Shown here: positions 53,098 through 62,143 of the stretch, one piece after another
Numbering within the stretch: position 1 is the stretch's first letter
Layout: each line of letters begins with the position of its first letter
Assembly: GCA_900472295.1 (NCBI GenBank)
Contig: UCIA01000002.1
Coordinates: forward strand, 1,022,292-1,086,291
Source: Hyphomicrobiales bacterium
GTDB lineage: Bacteria; Pseudomonadota; Alphaproteobacteria; Rhizobiales; Rhizobiaceae
DNA: 64,000 nucleotides
Direction: 5' to 3'
Position numbers and translations under genes: made by a program
Notes under the pieces: generated by a model
What the model was told of the DNA's origin: nothing
What the model saw: the letters and a program-made list of their open reading frames with translations, nothing else
Database searches by the model: none

Positions 53098-54636
53098 TCA
53101 CGGCTCGCCCTGCCCGATCGCTTCCTTGCGCCTCGCCATATAAGCCTCCAGCGCCTCGCGCACGGCTGGATCCATCACCGGCTCGACATAGTCCTCCAGC
53201 GCCTTCTTCCACAGCCGCGTCGCCCTCGCCGTCGTGTCGAGGCCGCCTGCCTCCTGCCACGCCTCGTAGTTCTGCCAGTTGGACAGCATCGGCTGGTAGA
53301 AGGCGGTGGCATAGCGTTCCAGCGTGTGCGGCTCGCCGAAGAAATGGCCGCCGGTCGGCACCGCGCCGAGCGCCTCGACCGCAAGCTCAGCCTCATCGAC
53401 GACGATCGGCCGCAGGAACTCCATCATGTGCTGGATCATCTCGACATCGATGATGAGCTTTTCGAACGACGCCGTCAGCCCGCCCTCCTGCCAGCCGGCG
53501 GCGTGGTAGACGAGGTTGCCGTGACCCAGCACCGCACCCCACAACGCCATCAGTGTCTCATAGGCCCCTTGCGCGTCGGCGGCGTTGGAGGCCGAGCCCG
53601 GCGTCGTGCGATAGGGCAGATTGTAGCGCCGCGCCAATTGCCCCGAGGCAATGTTGGCCTTGGTGTTCTCCGGCGTGCCAAAGGCCGGCGCACCCGACTT
53701 CATGTCGACATTGGAGGTGAAGGCGCCGTACATCACCGGCGCGCCGGGGCGCACCAGCTGTGTCAGCACGACGCCAAACAGGGCTTCGGCATTCTGCTGC
53801 GCCAATGCACCGGCCAGCGTCACCGGGCTCATCGCCCCCATCAGCGTGAACGGCGTCACCGCCACCGACTGGCCGAACTCGGCCATGGTCATCAGCCCTT
53901 CGGCCATCATCTCGTCGAAGCGGCGCGGCGAGTTGACCGAGATGATGGTGGCGATGCCGGGGTCGTCGCGCATCTCGTCCAGCGTCAGCCCGCGCGCGAT
54001 CGCCATCATCTCGATGCCGTCGAGCGCCCTGCCCCTGCCGATCGCCGAGACATGGAACGATTTGTCGGTCAGCGTCAGATTGGTGAAATAGGTGTCCATA
54101 TGTCTGGTGTTGGCCGGCAGCTCCACAGGCGCGCAGACCTGGTTGCCCAGCATGTGGATGCAGTTGAAATGCTGCGCCAGCCGGGTGAGATCGGCATAGT
54201 CGCGCAGATTGCCGGCGCGCCGGCCGCGCTCCATGTCATGCACATTGGGCGGCCCGGCGACGAGGGTGAAATTGATCGTGTTGCCGCCGAGATGGATAGT
54301 GTTGGCCGGGTTGCGCGGCGTCAGCCGGTAGCTCGACTGCGTGGTCTTCAGCGCCTCGGCAACCAGGCCCCTGTCGATGCGGACATTGGCCGTTGCATGA
54401 TCGACTTTGGCGCCGGCTTTTTCGAACAGCGCCAGCGCCCGCTGAGACATCACCTCGATGCCGAAATTTTCCAGAATGTGCATCGAGGCCTGATGGATCG
54501 CCTCGATCTGGTCGGCCGACAGCATTGCCATCGGCGGATAGGGATTGGTCACCCGCCTCAGCGGCAGTTGCGGGATGGCGGCAGGCCCCCGGTTGCTGGT
54601 TCGCTCGGCGCCGCGCTTGCGTCTTGGTTCGTTCAT
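53098..54636 (-). CDS. MttB-family (trimethylamine methyltransferase-like) protein, non-pyrrolysine
   Basis: 512 residues from ATG 54636; the long frame upstream to 55170 is not coding. The MttB TIM-barrel pattern is clear (LSADQIEAIHQASMHILENFGI, and the core GAMSPVTLAGALAQQNAEALFG). The frame has no in-frame TAG, so it belongs to the pyrrolysine-free branch, which contains glycine betaine and related quaternary amine:corrinoid methyltransferases. The FAD-GcvT gene downstream fits removal of remaining methyl groups. No corrinoid protein or reactivase is in the window. Confidence 0.87.
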   Translation of the reverse strand: MNEPRRKRGAERTSNRGPAAIPQLPLRRVTNPYPPMAMLSADQIEAIHQASMHILENFGIEVMSQRALALFEKAGAKVDHATANVRIDRGLVAEALKTTQSSYRLTPRNPANTIHLGGNTINFTLVAGPPNVHDMERGRRAGNLRDYADLTRLAQHFNCIHMLGNQVCAPVELPANTRHMDTYFTNLTLTDKSFHVSAIGRGRALDGIEMMAIARGLTLDEMRDDPGIATIISVNSPRRFDEMMAEGLMTMAEFGQSVAVTPFTLMGAMSPVTLAGALAQQNAEALFGVVLTQLVRPGAPVMYGAFTSNVDMKSGAPAFGTPENTKANIASGQLARRYNLPYRTTPGSASNAADAQGAYETLMALWGAVLGHGNLVYHAAGWQEGGLTASFEKLIIDVEMIQHMMEFLRPIVVDEAELAVEALGAVPTGGHFFGEPHTLERYATAFYQPMLSNWQNYEAWQEAGGLDTTARATRLWKKALEDYVEPVMDPAVREALEAYMARRKEAIGQGEP

Positions 54637-54853
54637 GCCGGCATCAGAGCGCCGGCATCGCAGCATGGCTGTCAGAAATCCGCCCTTCGCGGGCGTGATT
54701 TTAGCCAAGGCGGCATTTTTGAATTCAGATGGAGACAAAGGCGACGCAGAAGGTCGGAATAATGATACAGGCTCGAGACAGCCGAGCTGGTGCGGCAACC
54801 CGTTAAGAAACGACGCAAGATTCCCTTTATGATTTGCGCCTATTCGTCTCCCA

Positions 54854-55444
54854 ATGCGTAGGTCGAGTTTTAGTAAAATTGTCGCGGTTGGTGTGCTGCT
54901 GGCGCTTTCGGCCTGCGCGACGCCGCCAAGCCACATCAACAATGTCTGCGCCGTCTTCGACCAGAATGACGGCTGGTTCGACAACTGGCAGTCTGCCGCC
55001 GAACGAGCCTCGCAGAAATACGGCGTTCCCGTTCCCGTGCTGATGGCGACAGTGCGTAAGGAATCCGGCTTCAAGGCCAATGCCAGGCCGCCCCGCACCA
55101 AACTGCTCGGCTTCATTCCGTGGAAGCACGCCTCCTCGGCCACCGGCTTCTCGCAGGCGCTCGACGGCACCTGGTCGCAATATCAAAGCGAGACCGGCAG
55201 TTGGGCGGCGCGCCGGACAAAATTTGCCGACGCCGTCGATTTCGTCGGCTGGTATCATTCCAAGACATCAGACACGTTCGGCGTCGCCCGCAACGACACC
55301 TACAATCTCTACCTCGCCTACTATCTCGGCTGGACTGCCTATGGCCGTGGCAATCGCGGCGATGCCGGCGTGCAGGGCTATGCCAGGGCAACCGACAAGA
55401 TGGCCCGCGACTATGCCGTCCAGCTACAGCAATGCGGCAACTAG
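54854..55444 (+). CDS. Lytic transglycosylase (SLT-fold) lipoprotein
   Basis: 196 residues from ATG 54854; no good ribosome site is seen. The lipoprotein signal has lipobox LSAC. The SLT-like domain shows ASQKYGVPVPVLMATVRKESGFKANARP with the presumed catalytic Glu, and later LYLAYYLGWTAYGRG. Such enzymes cut peptidoglycan at the outer membrane's inner face. It is divergent from the MttB gene across 217 bases in which I see no further feature, and convergent with the ABC operon. Confidence 0.87.
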   Translation: MRRSSFSKIVAVGVLLALSACATPPSHINNVCAVFDQNDGWFDNWQSAAERASQKYGVPVPVLMATVRKESGFKANARPPRTKLLGFIPWKHASSATGFSQALDGTWSQYQSETGSWAARRTKFADAVDFVGWYHSKTSDTFGVARNDTYNLYLAYYLGWTAYGRGNRGDAGVQGYARATDKMARDYAVQLQQCGN

Positions 55445-55471
55445 CACCTTCCCGGTTTAGTGCCGCCCCGA

Positions 55472-57793
55472 TTAGTGCCGCCTTGTCGTATCTTTCGGCT
55501 TCTTGACACCGGTCTCGGAAGACTCGTCCACTGCTTTGTGGCGACGGGCTCGCATTCCAGCCTGGCCCTGCTCCACCGCTTCGCCGATCTCGTCCGCTTC
55601 CGCGGTCGACGATTTGCCACGCGGCCGTTTGGGCGCCGTTCCTGTCGAACTCGGCCCAGTGCCATGCGGCGCGTCTTCCGGCACGCCTTCATGGGCCGCG
55701 TGCTCCTTGTCGAACTTGATCACCGGCTCCATCGTCGCCAGCACGTCGTCCGACAGCCAGCACAGGCTCATATGGCCATCGCCGAGATGCTTCACCGGCG
55801 GCACCTTGGTCTCGCACAGATTGTCGGGCACCAGCTTCTTGTAGCCGCAGCGCGTCTGGAACGGGCAACCGCTCGGCGGGTTCATCGCCGAGGGGATATC
55901 GCCTTCGAGCACGATGTGCCGTTTGACCACGCTGGTGTCGGCGATCGGGATCGCCGACAGCAGCGCCTCTGTGTAGGGGTGATAGGGCGGCGCGAAGATC
56001 TGGTCGGTCGTGCCCTGCTCGACGATGTAGCCGAGATACATGACGACGACGCGGTCGGCGATGTAGCGCACGACAGACAGATCGTGGCTGATGAACAGCA
56101 TCGTCGTCTTGTTCTTGCGCTGGATGTCCATCAGCAGTTCGGTCACCGCCGCCTGCACCGAGACGTCGAGGGCCGAGACCGGCTCGTCGGCCACCACCAC
56201 CTTGGCGTCGCCGGCAAAGGCGCGCGCCACGCCGATGCGCTGCTTCTGGCCGCCTGAAAGCTGGCGCGGCTTGCGCGTCTCGAAGGCGCGCGGCAGCTTC
56301 ACCAGGTCGAGCAGTTCCAGCATGCGCTTGCGCCGGTCGGCGACCGTCTTGCCGACATTGAATTTCTCAAGCGTGCGGATGATCTGCGAGCCGACGGAGT
56401 GGCTGGGATTGAGTGTGTCGAACGGGTTCTGGAACACCATCTGGATCGACGACACCGTATCGACGCTGCGCTTCTCGATGCCGGTCGACTGGATCTCCTT
56501 GTTGCCGAGCGTGACGGTGCCGGAGCTTGCCGTCTCCAGCCCGAGCAGCACCTTGGCCAGCGTCGACTTTCCGCAGCCGGACTCGCCGACAATGGCGACG
56601 GTCTCGGATTCGCGCGCCATGAACGAGATCGTCTCGTTGGCCTTGACGACGCGGCCCTCGCTGGAGCCGAACACTTCGCTGCCGCCGACCTTGTAGTATT
56701 TTCGGAGGTCCTCGATCTTGAGCACCGGCGCGCCGGGCACGACCTTCTCATTGACCTTCTTGGCGCCGGGCGGCAGCGCTTCCCAGTCGATCTCGTTGAA
56801 GCGCACGCAGCGCGAGAAATGCCCTTCGTGGCCGGCGACCTCGATCATCGGGATTTCGTCCGCGTTGCAGACGCCCTCGACGAAATGGTGACAGCGCGGA
56901 CCGAAATTGCAGCCCTTGGGCCGCTCATGCGGCAGCGGCAACTGGCCGGGGATCGAGACCAGCGGCCGCGAATTCTTGTCGGCGCCGGGCAGCGGAATCG
57001 AGCGGAACAGACCTTGCGTATAGGGATGGCGCATCCGGTCGAAGACGTCCTTGATCTTGCCGGTCTCGACCGCTTCGCCCGAATACATCACCGTGATGCG
57101 GTCGCAGGTCTCGAGGATGAGGCCGAGATTATGCGACACGAAGATCATCGACGTGCCGAACTTTTCGCCGAGCCCCCTGACCAGTTCGACGATGCCGGCT
57201 TCCACCGTCACGTCGAGCGCCGTCGTCGGTTCGTCGAGCAAAAGCAGCGCCGGCTTCGACAGCAGCGCCATGGCGATGACGATGCGCTGCTGCTGGCCGC
57301 CGGAAAGCTGGTGCGGAAAGGAGCGCATCATGCGCTCCGGATCCGGCAGCTTGACCGAACGCACCATATCCAGCGCGCGGGTGTAGGCCTCTTCCTTCGA
57401 CACCTTGTCGTGGATCAGCGGCACTTCCATCAATTGCTGGCCGACCTTCATCGCCGGATTGAGGCTGGCCATCGGCTCCTGATAGATCATGGCGATCTTG
57501 TTGCCGCGAATGGAGCGCAACTCCTCGTCGGAGAGCTCGCCCATATCCTTGCCCTGGAACTTGATCTTGCCGCCGACGATCTTTCCGATGTTGGAGAGGT
57601 CGCGCATGATGCCGAGCGACACGGTCGACTTGCCGCAGCCGGATTCGCCGACAATGCCCATCGCTTCGCCGGGCATCACCGTGCAGGAAAAATCCATGAC
57701 GGCAGGGATCTCGCCCTTGCGGGTGAAGAAGGAGATCGACAGGTTCTCGATCTCGATGATGGGTTCTCCGGGATTTCGAACTGCCTCATTCAT
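55472..57793 (-). CDS. Peptide-type ABC importer ATPase, two fused cassettes (DppD-DppF type)
   Basis: 773 residues from ATG 57793 (GGAGCGACCC upstream). Each half has Walker A GESGCGKST and an oligopeptide-family C-terminal cysteine region (GCNFGPRCHHF, GCPFQTRCGYKKL); signatures are LSGGQQQRIVIAMA and LSGGQKQRIGVARA. The last 75 residues form a polar, low-complexity tail (PRGKSSTAEADEIGEAVEQG..., ending KPKDTTRRH) not found in the typical fusion. It powers the permeases upstream. Substrates of this group are peptides, opines, nickel or sugars. Confidence 0.9.
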   Translation of the reverse strand: MNEAVRNPGEPIIEIENLSISFFTRKGEIPAVMDFSCTVMPGEAMGIVGESGCGKSTVSLGIMRDLSNIGKIVGGKIKFQGKDMGELSDEELRSIRGNKIAMIYQEPMASLNPAMKVGQQLMEVPLIHDKVSKEEAYTRALDMVRSVKLPDPERMMRSFPHQLSGGQQQRIVIAMALLSKPALLLLDEPTTALDVTVEAGIVELVRGLGEKFGTSMIFVSHNLGLILETCDRITVMYSGEAVETGKIKDVFDRMRHPYTQGLFRSIPLPGADKNSRPLVSIPGQLPLPHERPKGCNFGPRCHHFVEGVCNADEIPMIEVAGHEGHFSRCVRFNEIDWEALPPGAKKVNEKVVPGAPVLKIEDLRKYYKVGGSEVFGSSEGRVVKANETISFMARESETVAIVGESGCGKSTLAKVLLGLETASSGTVTLGNKEIQSTGIEKRSVDTVSSIQMVFQNPFDTLNPSHSVGSQIIRTLEKFNVGKTVADRRKRMLELLDLVKLPRAFETRKPRQLSGGQKQRIGVARAFAGDAKVVVADEPVSALDVSVQAAVTELLMDIQRKNKTTMLFISHDLSVVRYIADRVVVMYLGYIVEQGTTDQIFAPPYHPYTEALLSAIPIADTSVVKRHIVLEGDIPSAMNPPSGCPFQTRCGYKKLVPDNLCETKVPPVKHLGDGHMSLCWLSDDVLATMEPVIKFDKEHAAHEGVPEDAPHGTGPSSTGTAPKRPRGKSSTAEADEIGEAVEQGQAGMRARRHKAVDESSETGVKKPKDTTRRH

Positions 57794-57841
57794 GGGTCGC
57801 TCCAATCCAATTTTTTTACGCATCGGGCCGAAACCCGCAGA

Positions 57842-58999
57842 TCAGTCTTTCATCGATTGTTCGCGCAGCGAGTCGGCGAGCAGGTTCAAGCCCAGCACGA
57901 ACGACATCAGCGCGATCGTCGGCGGCAACGCCGGGTGGATGAAGGAGCGCAGCAGGCGGCTGGCGTCCTTGATCGCGGTGCCCCAGTCCGGGCTCTCCGG
58001 CGCCAGGCCCAGGCCGAAATAGCCGAGCGTGCCGAGCAGGATCGTGGTGTAGCCGATGCGCAGGCAGGCATCGACGATCAGCGGCCCGCGCGCATTGGGC
58101 AGGATCTCCCACAGCATGATGTACCAGGGCGATTCGCCGCGCGTCTGCGCCGCCGCCACATAGTCGCGCGTCTTGATGTCCATCACCAGGCCGCGCACGA
58201 TGCGGAACACGCCAGGGCTGGAAGCGAACACCACAGCCACGAAGATGTTGAGCTGGTTGGGATCGATGTGGACGATCTTGAACGGATCGGCATCGAAGAC
58301 CAGGCCGGCATAGACCCAACCGCCGATCACCAGCGTCAGCCCGAGCAGGATGTACAGCCGGTCCGGCCGGTTCTTGTAGCGCGTCCAGAACAGCACGGAA
58401 AAGAAGATGATCGGGAACATGAAGAACAGCCCGGCCATCGCATAGGGGATCGGCGTGTCCATGATGCCCGGGGTCACCAGGAGGTAGAACAACAGGATGA
58501 CCGGGAAAGCCAGAACCAGATTGGCGAGGAAGGACAGCACGGTGTCGATCCTGCCGCCATAATAGCCGGCAGGCAGGCCGAGCGTGATGCCCACCATTAG
58601 CGCAAAACCCGTCGCCGCCGGCGCGATGATCAGCACGATCTGGCTGCCATAGACCATGCGCGAGAACACATCGCGGGCGAGCTTGTCGCCGCCGAAATAA
58701 TAGACGAGCTTGGATACCGGCTCGAGCGCGCCCGGCAGCGCGTCCTTCATGACCGGCACCTGGGCGAGCGGGTCGAAGGGCGCGACCGTTGCCGCGAAGA
58801 TTGCCGTGAACAGCCAGAACAGGCAGATACCGACACCAACAATGCCGACGCCGCTATCGAACAACTGGCCGTAAAGGCCGAGCCGTTTTTTGTAGGTGAA
58901 GCTCGCCCCCATCACCAGGGCAAGCCCCAGCCACACCGGCCAGAAACGTGCAATCACGCCGAGCACGATGTTGAAGGCGCCGATATATTCGACCTGCAT
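57842..58999 (-). CDS. Peptide-type ABC importer permease (DppC type, extended)
   Basis: 385 residues, with AGGAGG before the ATG. The N-terminal OppC_N-like span and the EAA loop IKTRDYVAAAQTRGESPWYIMLWEILPNARGPLI are present, followed by LLGTLGYFGLGLAPESPDWGTAI. Residues about 195-245 add two extra hydrophobic segments and a periplasmic stretch absent from standard DppC (about 300 residues). Partner of the DppB-type permease 12 bases upstream. Confidence 0.9.
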   Translation of the reverse strand: MQVEYIGAFNIVLGVIARFWPVWLGLALVMGASFTYKKRLGLYGQLFDSGVGIVGVGICLFWLFTAIFAATVAPFDPLAQVPVMKDALPGALEPVSKLVYYFGGDKLARDVFSRMVYGSQIVLIIAPAATGFALMVGITLGLPAGYYGGRIDTVLSFLANLVLAFPVILLFYLLVTPGIMDTPIPYAMAGLFFMFPIIFFSVLFWTRYKNRPDRLYILLGLTLVIGGWVYAGLVFDADPFKIVHIDPNQLNIFVAVVFASSPGVFRIVRGLVMDIKTRDYVAAAQTRGESPWYIMLWEILPNARGPLIVDACLRIGYTTILLGTLGYFGLGLAPESPDWGTAIKDASRLLRSFIHPALPPTIALMSFVLGLNLLADSLREQSMKD

Positions 59000-59011
59000 C
59001 TGCCCAGCCTC

Positions 59012-60046
59012 CTATTGAACTCTGATACGCGGATTGAGGAACGCGTAGCCGACATCCGAGATGAGCTGCGTGATAAGCACGATGAACACCGAGACCAGTG
59101 AACAGCCGAGCAGCAGATCGATGTCGTTGTTGCCCGCCGCCTCGACCAGCGTGTAGCCAAAGCCCTGGTAGCGGAACATCACCTCGACGATGACGACGCC
59201 GGTGAGCAGCCAGGGAAACTGCAGCATGATGACGGTGAAAGGCGCGATCAGCGCGTTGCGCAGCGCGTGCTTGACCACGACGCTGCCGAAGGAGAGCCCT
59301 TTGAGCCGCGCAGTACGGATATATTGCTGCGTCATAACCTCGACCATCGAGGCGCGCGTCATGCGGGCGATGTAGCCGATGCCGTAGATCGCCAGCGTCA
59401 TCACCGGCAGGGTGAAATTGTAGAAGGTGATGCCCTGGCTTGCGGAAGCCGCCGAGCCGTTCAGCCAACCGAGCCACGAGGCAAAGATGACGGTGAAGAT
59501 GACGCCCGACACATATTCGGGCGTCGCCGTCGAGGCGATCGAGGCGACGGACAGCGTCCGGTCGGTTCGCGAACCTTCACGCATGCCGGCCAGGATGCCG
59601 ATCAACAGCGAAATCGGCACCATCACCAACAGCACGCAGAGCATCAGGATGCCGGTGGCCCCGAGTGCCGGAAAGAGCTTTGACGCCACGGTGGTCTTGA
59701 ACTTGGTCGAGCAGCCGAAATCGCCCTCGAGGATGCCGGAGAATTTCGGCTCCAGCGGGTCATTGCAGAAGGAAAAACGCTGCGTCGGCTTGCCGGTCGC
59801 GGGATCGGTCACCGGCTGCTTGGGCACAACGCCCAGCCACTGGCCGTAGCGCACGAAAAAATTCTGCCGGTAGCCATGATTGACCAGCCAGCTTTCGAGC
59901 TGTTCGGCCGAGGTGTGCATCTCGGTCTGGCTGATCGCCAGCTTCTTCAAATTCGGCTCGAGATTGATCAGGAAGAAGACGATCATCGTCAGGCACAGCA
60001 TCGTCAATGCCATGGTGCCCAGACGCCGAATTACGAAAGAAAGCAT
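59012..60046 (-). CDS. Peptide-type ABC importer permease (DppB type)
   Basis: 344 residues from ATG 60046 with AGGGGGG upstream; the longer frame is rejected. DppB start LSFVIRRLGTMALTMLCLTMIVFFL, EAA loop QQYIRTARLKGLSFGSVVVKHALRNALI, and end GNNDIDLLLGCSLVSV...LNPRIRVQ. An insertion of roughly 70 residues after the first span (about 30-105, with two cysteines) makes a larger periplasmic loop than usual. It follows the binding protein genes on the minus strand. Confidence 0.9.
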   Translation of the reverse strand: MLSFVIRRLGTMALTMLCLTMIVFFLINLEPNLKKLAISQTEMHTSAEQLESWLVNHGYRQNFFVRYGQWLGVVPKQPVTDPATGKPTQRFSFCNDPLEPKFSGILEGDFGCSTKFKTTVASKLFPALGATGILMLCVLLVMVPISLLIGILAGMREGSRTDRTLSVASIASTATPEYVSGVIFTVIFASWLGWLNGSAASASQGITFYNFTLPVMTLAIYGIGYIARMTRASMVEVMTQQYIRTARLKGLSFGSVVVKHALRNALIAPFTVIMLQFPWLLTGVVIVEVMFRYQGFGYTLVEAAGNNDIDLLLGCSLVSVFIVLITQLISDVGYAFLNPRIRVQ

Positions 60047-60234
60047 GGCGGCCCCCCTGCCGATGGGTTGGGGTTTTGGACTGCCCCTGCCAGGCGCTTC
60101 CTGCCGTCGGCAGCAAGGCTTGTCAGAACCAATCCCTCGAATGCAATCAACATTCTCTTGGTTACGCAACCCCTGCCTTGCCGTCCGCGGTTTTTGTTGT
60201 GCGTATCAGCCGAGCCGAAGCCATTCCGGTAGTC

Positions 60235-60259
60235 GGCAAAGGGGCAGTGCCCCTCTGCC
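60235..60259 (-). terminator. Hairpin after the first-listed binding protein gene
   Basis: GGCAAAGGGGC (60235-60245) pairs with GCCCCTCTGCC (60249-60259) with one mismatch. On the minus strand it starts 11 bases after the binding protein stop and precedes the permease gene. Without a U-run it is likelier to stabilise the abundant binding protein mRNA or attenuate the permease genes than to end transcription. Confidence 0.5.
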
Positions 60260-60270
60260 ATTGTCATTCG

Positions 60271-61923
60271 TCAGGCCTCGTCGAGCCAGACCTTGCCGTA
60301 ATCATGTTCTGATGTCGGGTGCATCTTGTAGCCGTGCACCGCTTTGACGAAGTGGCAATAGAGCGTGCGCCAGAAGGGCTGGATGATGACGCCGGAATCC
60401 TGCAGGATCTGCTCGATGTCCTTCATCGTCTCCTTACGCTTGGCAGCGTCCGCGACGGCCAGCGCTGCGTTGAGCTTGGCATCCCATTCCGGGTTCGACC
60501 ATGCGGTCTCGTTCCACGCCTCGCCTGAGCGGTAGCCGATCGCCAGAACCTGGACGCCGAGCGGGCGCATGTTCCAGTTGGTCATCGACAGCGGATATTT
60601 CAGCCAGTCGTTCCAGAAGGTAGAGCCCGGCAGGATGGTGCGTTTGACCTTGATGCCGGCGTCGCGCAGTTGGGCTGCAATGGAGTCGCCGCTGTTCTTG
60701 TGCCAGTCCTCGTCGACGGTGATCAGCTCGTGTTCGAAGTCGGCCTGGCCGGCCTCCGCCATCAGCGCCTTGGCCTTGGCCGGGTCGCGCACGATCTTCG
60801 GCAGCTCATAATATTCCGGATGGATCGGACAGACATGGTGGTTCTCGGCCACCTTGCCGGCACTACCGTAGCCAAGCTGCAGCACGACATTGTTGTCGAC
60901 CGCGAGCTGCAGAGCATTGCGGACGCGCTTGTCGTCATAGGGCTTGTTGTTGATGTTGGTGCGGCACACGATGGTCTGCGCGGTGACCACCTCGGACTTG
61001 ACCAGTCCCAGCCCGTCCATGATCGGGACATAGTCGGCCGAAGTGTCGAAGTTGCAGTGAACCTCGCCGGACTCGAAAGCACTGACGACGGCCGCCGGAT
61101 CGGTGCCATAGTCGATGAACTCCAGAGCGTCGAGAAAGACCTCGCCATCCCACCACTTGTTGTCTTCACGCCGCTTGTAGACCACTTTCTGGCCGACATC
61201 GTAGGAGACCAGTTCGAACGGGCCGGTGCCGATCGGGCAGGCTTTGAAGTCGCCGCCCTTCTCGTCGAAGCTCTTGTGGACGATGAGGCCGGGATAGTCG
61301 CAAAGGTTGGCGATGAGAGCGATGTCCGGCTTGCCCAGCTTCAGCACCACCGTGTAATCGTCGGGCGTGCTGACGGCGCTTTCGTCAAGCTTGTCGTCCT
61401 TGACCAGCGTGCCGAGACGGCCCGGCATCGAATTGCCCTCGGCCTTCTTGTCGGCCCAGCGCCTGAGATTGAAGATAACGTCGTCGGCCGTGAATGCATC
61501 GCCGTTCGACCAGGTCACGCCCTTGCGCACATGCAGCGTGTATTGGCTGGCGTCGTCATTGATGTCCCAGCTCTCGAGCAGATAGGGCCTGAACGTGTAT
61601 TCGGTCGTGTATTTGACCAGCGGCTCCAGCGCCTGGCGCTCGGCATTGGCGATTTCTGACCAGTCGGCCTTGCGCGGGTCCTTCGGGTCCTTGACCCACA
61701 TGGCGACTTTCAGCGTGCCGCCCTTCTTGCCCGGCGCATCCTCGGCCCGGGCCGGCGTCGGAGCGGCAAGACCAAGCATGCCGTAGGCCATCGCCGTCGA
61801 CGCGCCAAAGGTGCTGGCCAGCGCCAGGAATTCGCGCCGGTCGACTGTTCCGGCCCTGGCTTCTTCGGCCATGGCAAGGATGTGGTCGGGCACGCGATCG
61901 CCATTACTTTTATAGATCGTCAC
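60271..61923 (-). CDS. Family 5 extracellular solute-binding protein with Tat signal, copy 1
   Basis: 550 residues, starting at GTG 61923, eight bases after GGGAG. The signal carries the twin arginine [10 protein letters not shown] and ends near PARA, so export is probably by Tat in folded form. The SBP_bac_5 pattern is [23 protein letters not shown], then [20 protein letters not shown]. It is the same length as, and nearly identical over long blocks to, the protein at 62144; differences cluster in scattered sites. It binds a peptide-like or other large solute for the permeases downstream. Confidence 0.9.
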   Translation of the reverse strand: MTIYKSNGDRVPDHILAMAEEARAGTVDRREFLALASTFGASTAMAYGMLGLAAPTPARAEDAPGKKGGTLKVAMWVKDPKDPRKADWSEIANAERQALEPLVKYTTEYTFRPYLLESWDINDDASQYTLHVRKGVTWSNGDAFTADDVIFNLRRWADKKAEGNSMPGRLGTLVKDDKLDESAVSTPDDYTVVLKLGKPDIALIANLCDYPGLIVHKSFDEKGGDFKACPIGTGPFELVSYDVGQKVVYKRREDNKWWDGEVFLDALEFIDYGTDPAAVVSAFESGEVHCNFDTSADYVPIMDGLGLVKSEVVTAQTIVCRTNINNKPYDDKRVRNALQLAVDNNVVLQLGYGSAGKVAENHHVCPIHPEYYELPKIVRDPAKAKALMAEAGQADFEHELITVDEDWHKNSGDSIAAQLRDAGIKVKRTILPGSTFWNDWLKYPLSMTNWNMRPLGVQVLAIGYRSGEAWNETAWSNPEWDAKLNAALAVADAAKRKETMKDIEQILQDSGVIIQPFWRTLYCHFVKAVHGYKMHPTSEHDYGKVWLDEA

Positions 61924-62107
61924 GCATAACTCCCATTGGCGGCCTTCTGCCTGTTCTACAGTCTATGCAATTCCGCGAAACATACGGCGCCGGCTGCAAC
62001 GACAGCCCGGCCGTGGAATTGTCTTCGCGGCAAACTCAAAAAGACCGTGCAGGAAAGCCTCCAATCGCACGACCGCGATCGGTTGAAACCCTACCGGGTT
62101 GAGTAAA

Positions 62108-62132
62108 GGGGAAGGGACCGAAGCCCCTTCCC
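62108..62132 (-). terminator. Hairpin after the second binding protein gene
   Basis: GGGGAAGGG (62108-62116) pairs with CCCCTTCCC (62124-62132) around seven bases. On the minus strand it begins 11 bases after the stop at 62144 and is followed by TTTACTC. It is a partial terminator or mRNA-stabilising end between the duplicated genes. Confidence 0.55.
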
Positions 62133-62143
62133 TGCCGTTCCGA

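Noticed and set aside
53098-54636. Pyrrolysine-containing trimethylamine methyltransferase
   Set aside because: There is no in-frame amber codon and no pyl genes in the window, so the protein is of the pyrrolysine-free branch.
53326-54762. Plus-strand open frame of 478 codons opposite the MttB gene
   Set aside because: Shadow of a GC-rich gene; only the minus strand gives the MttB pattern.
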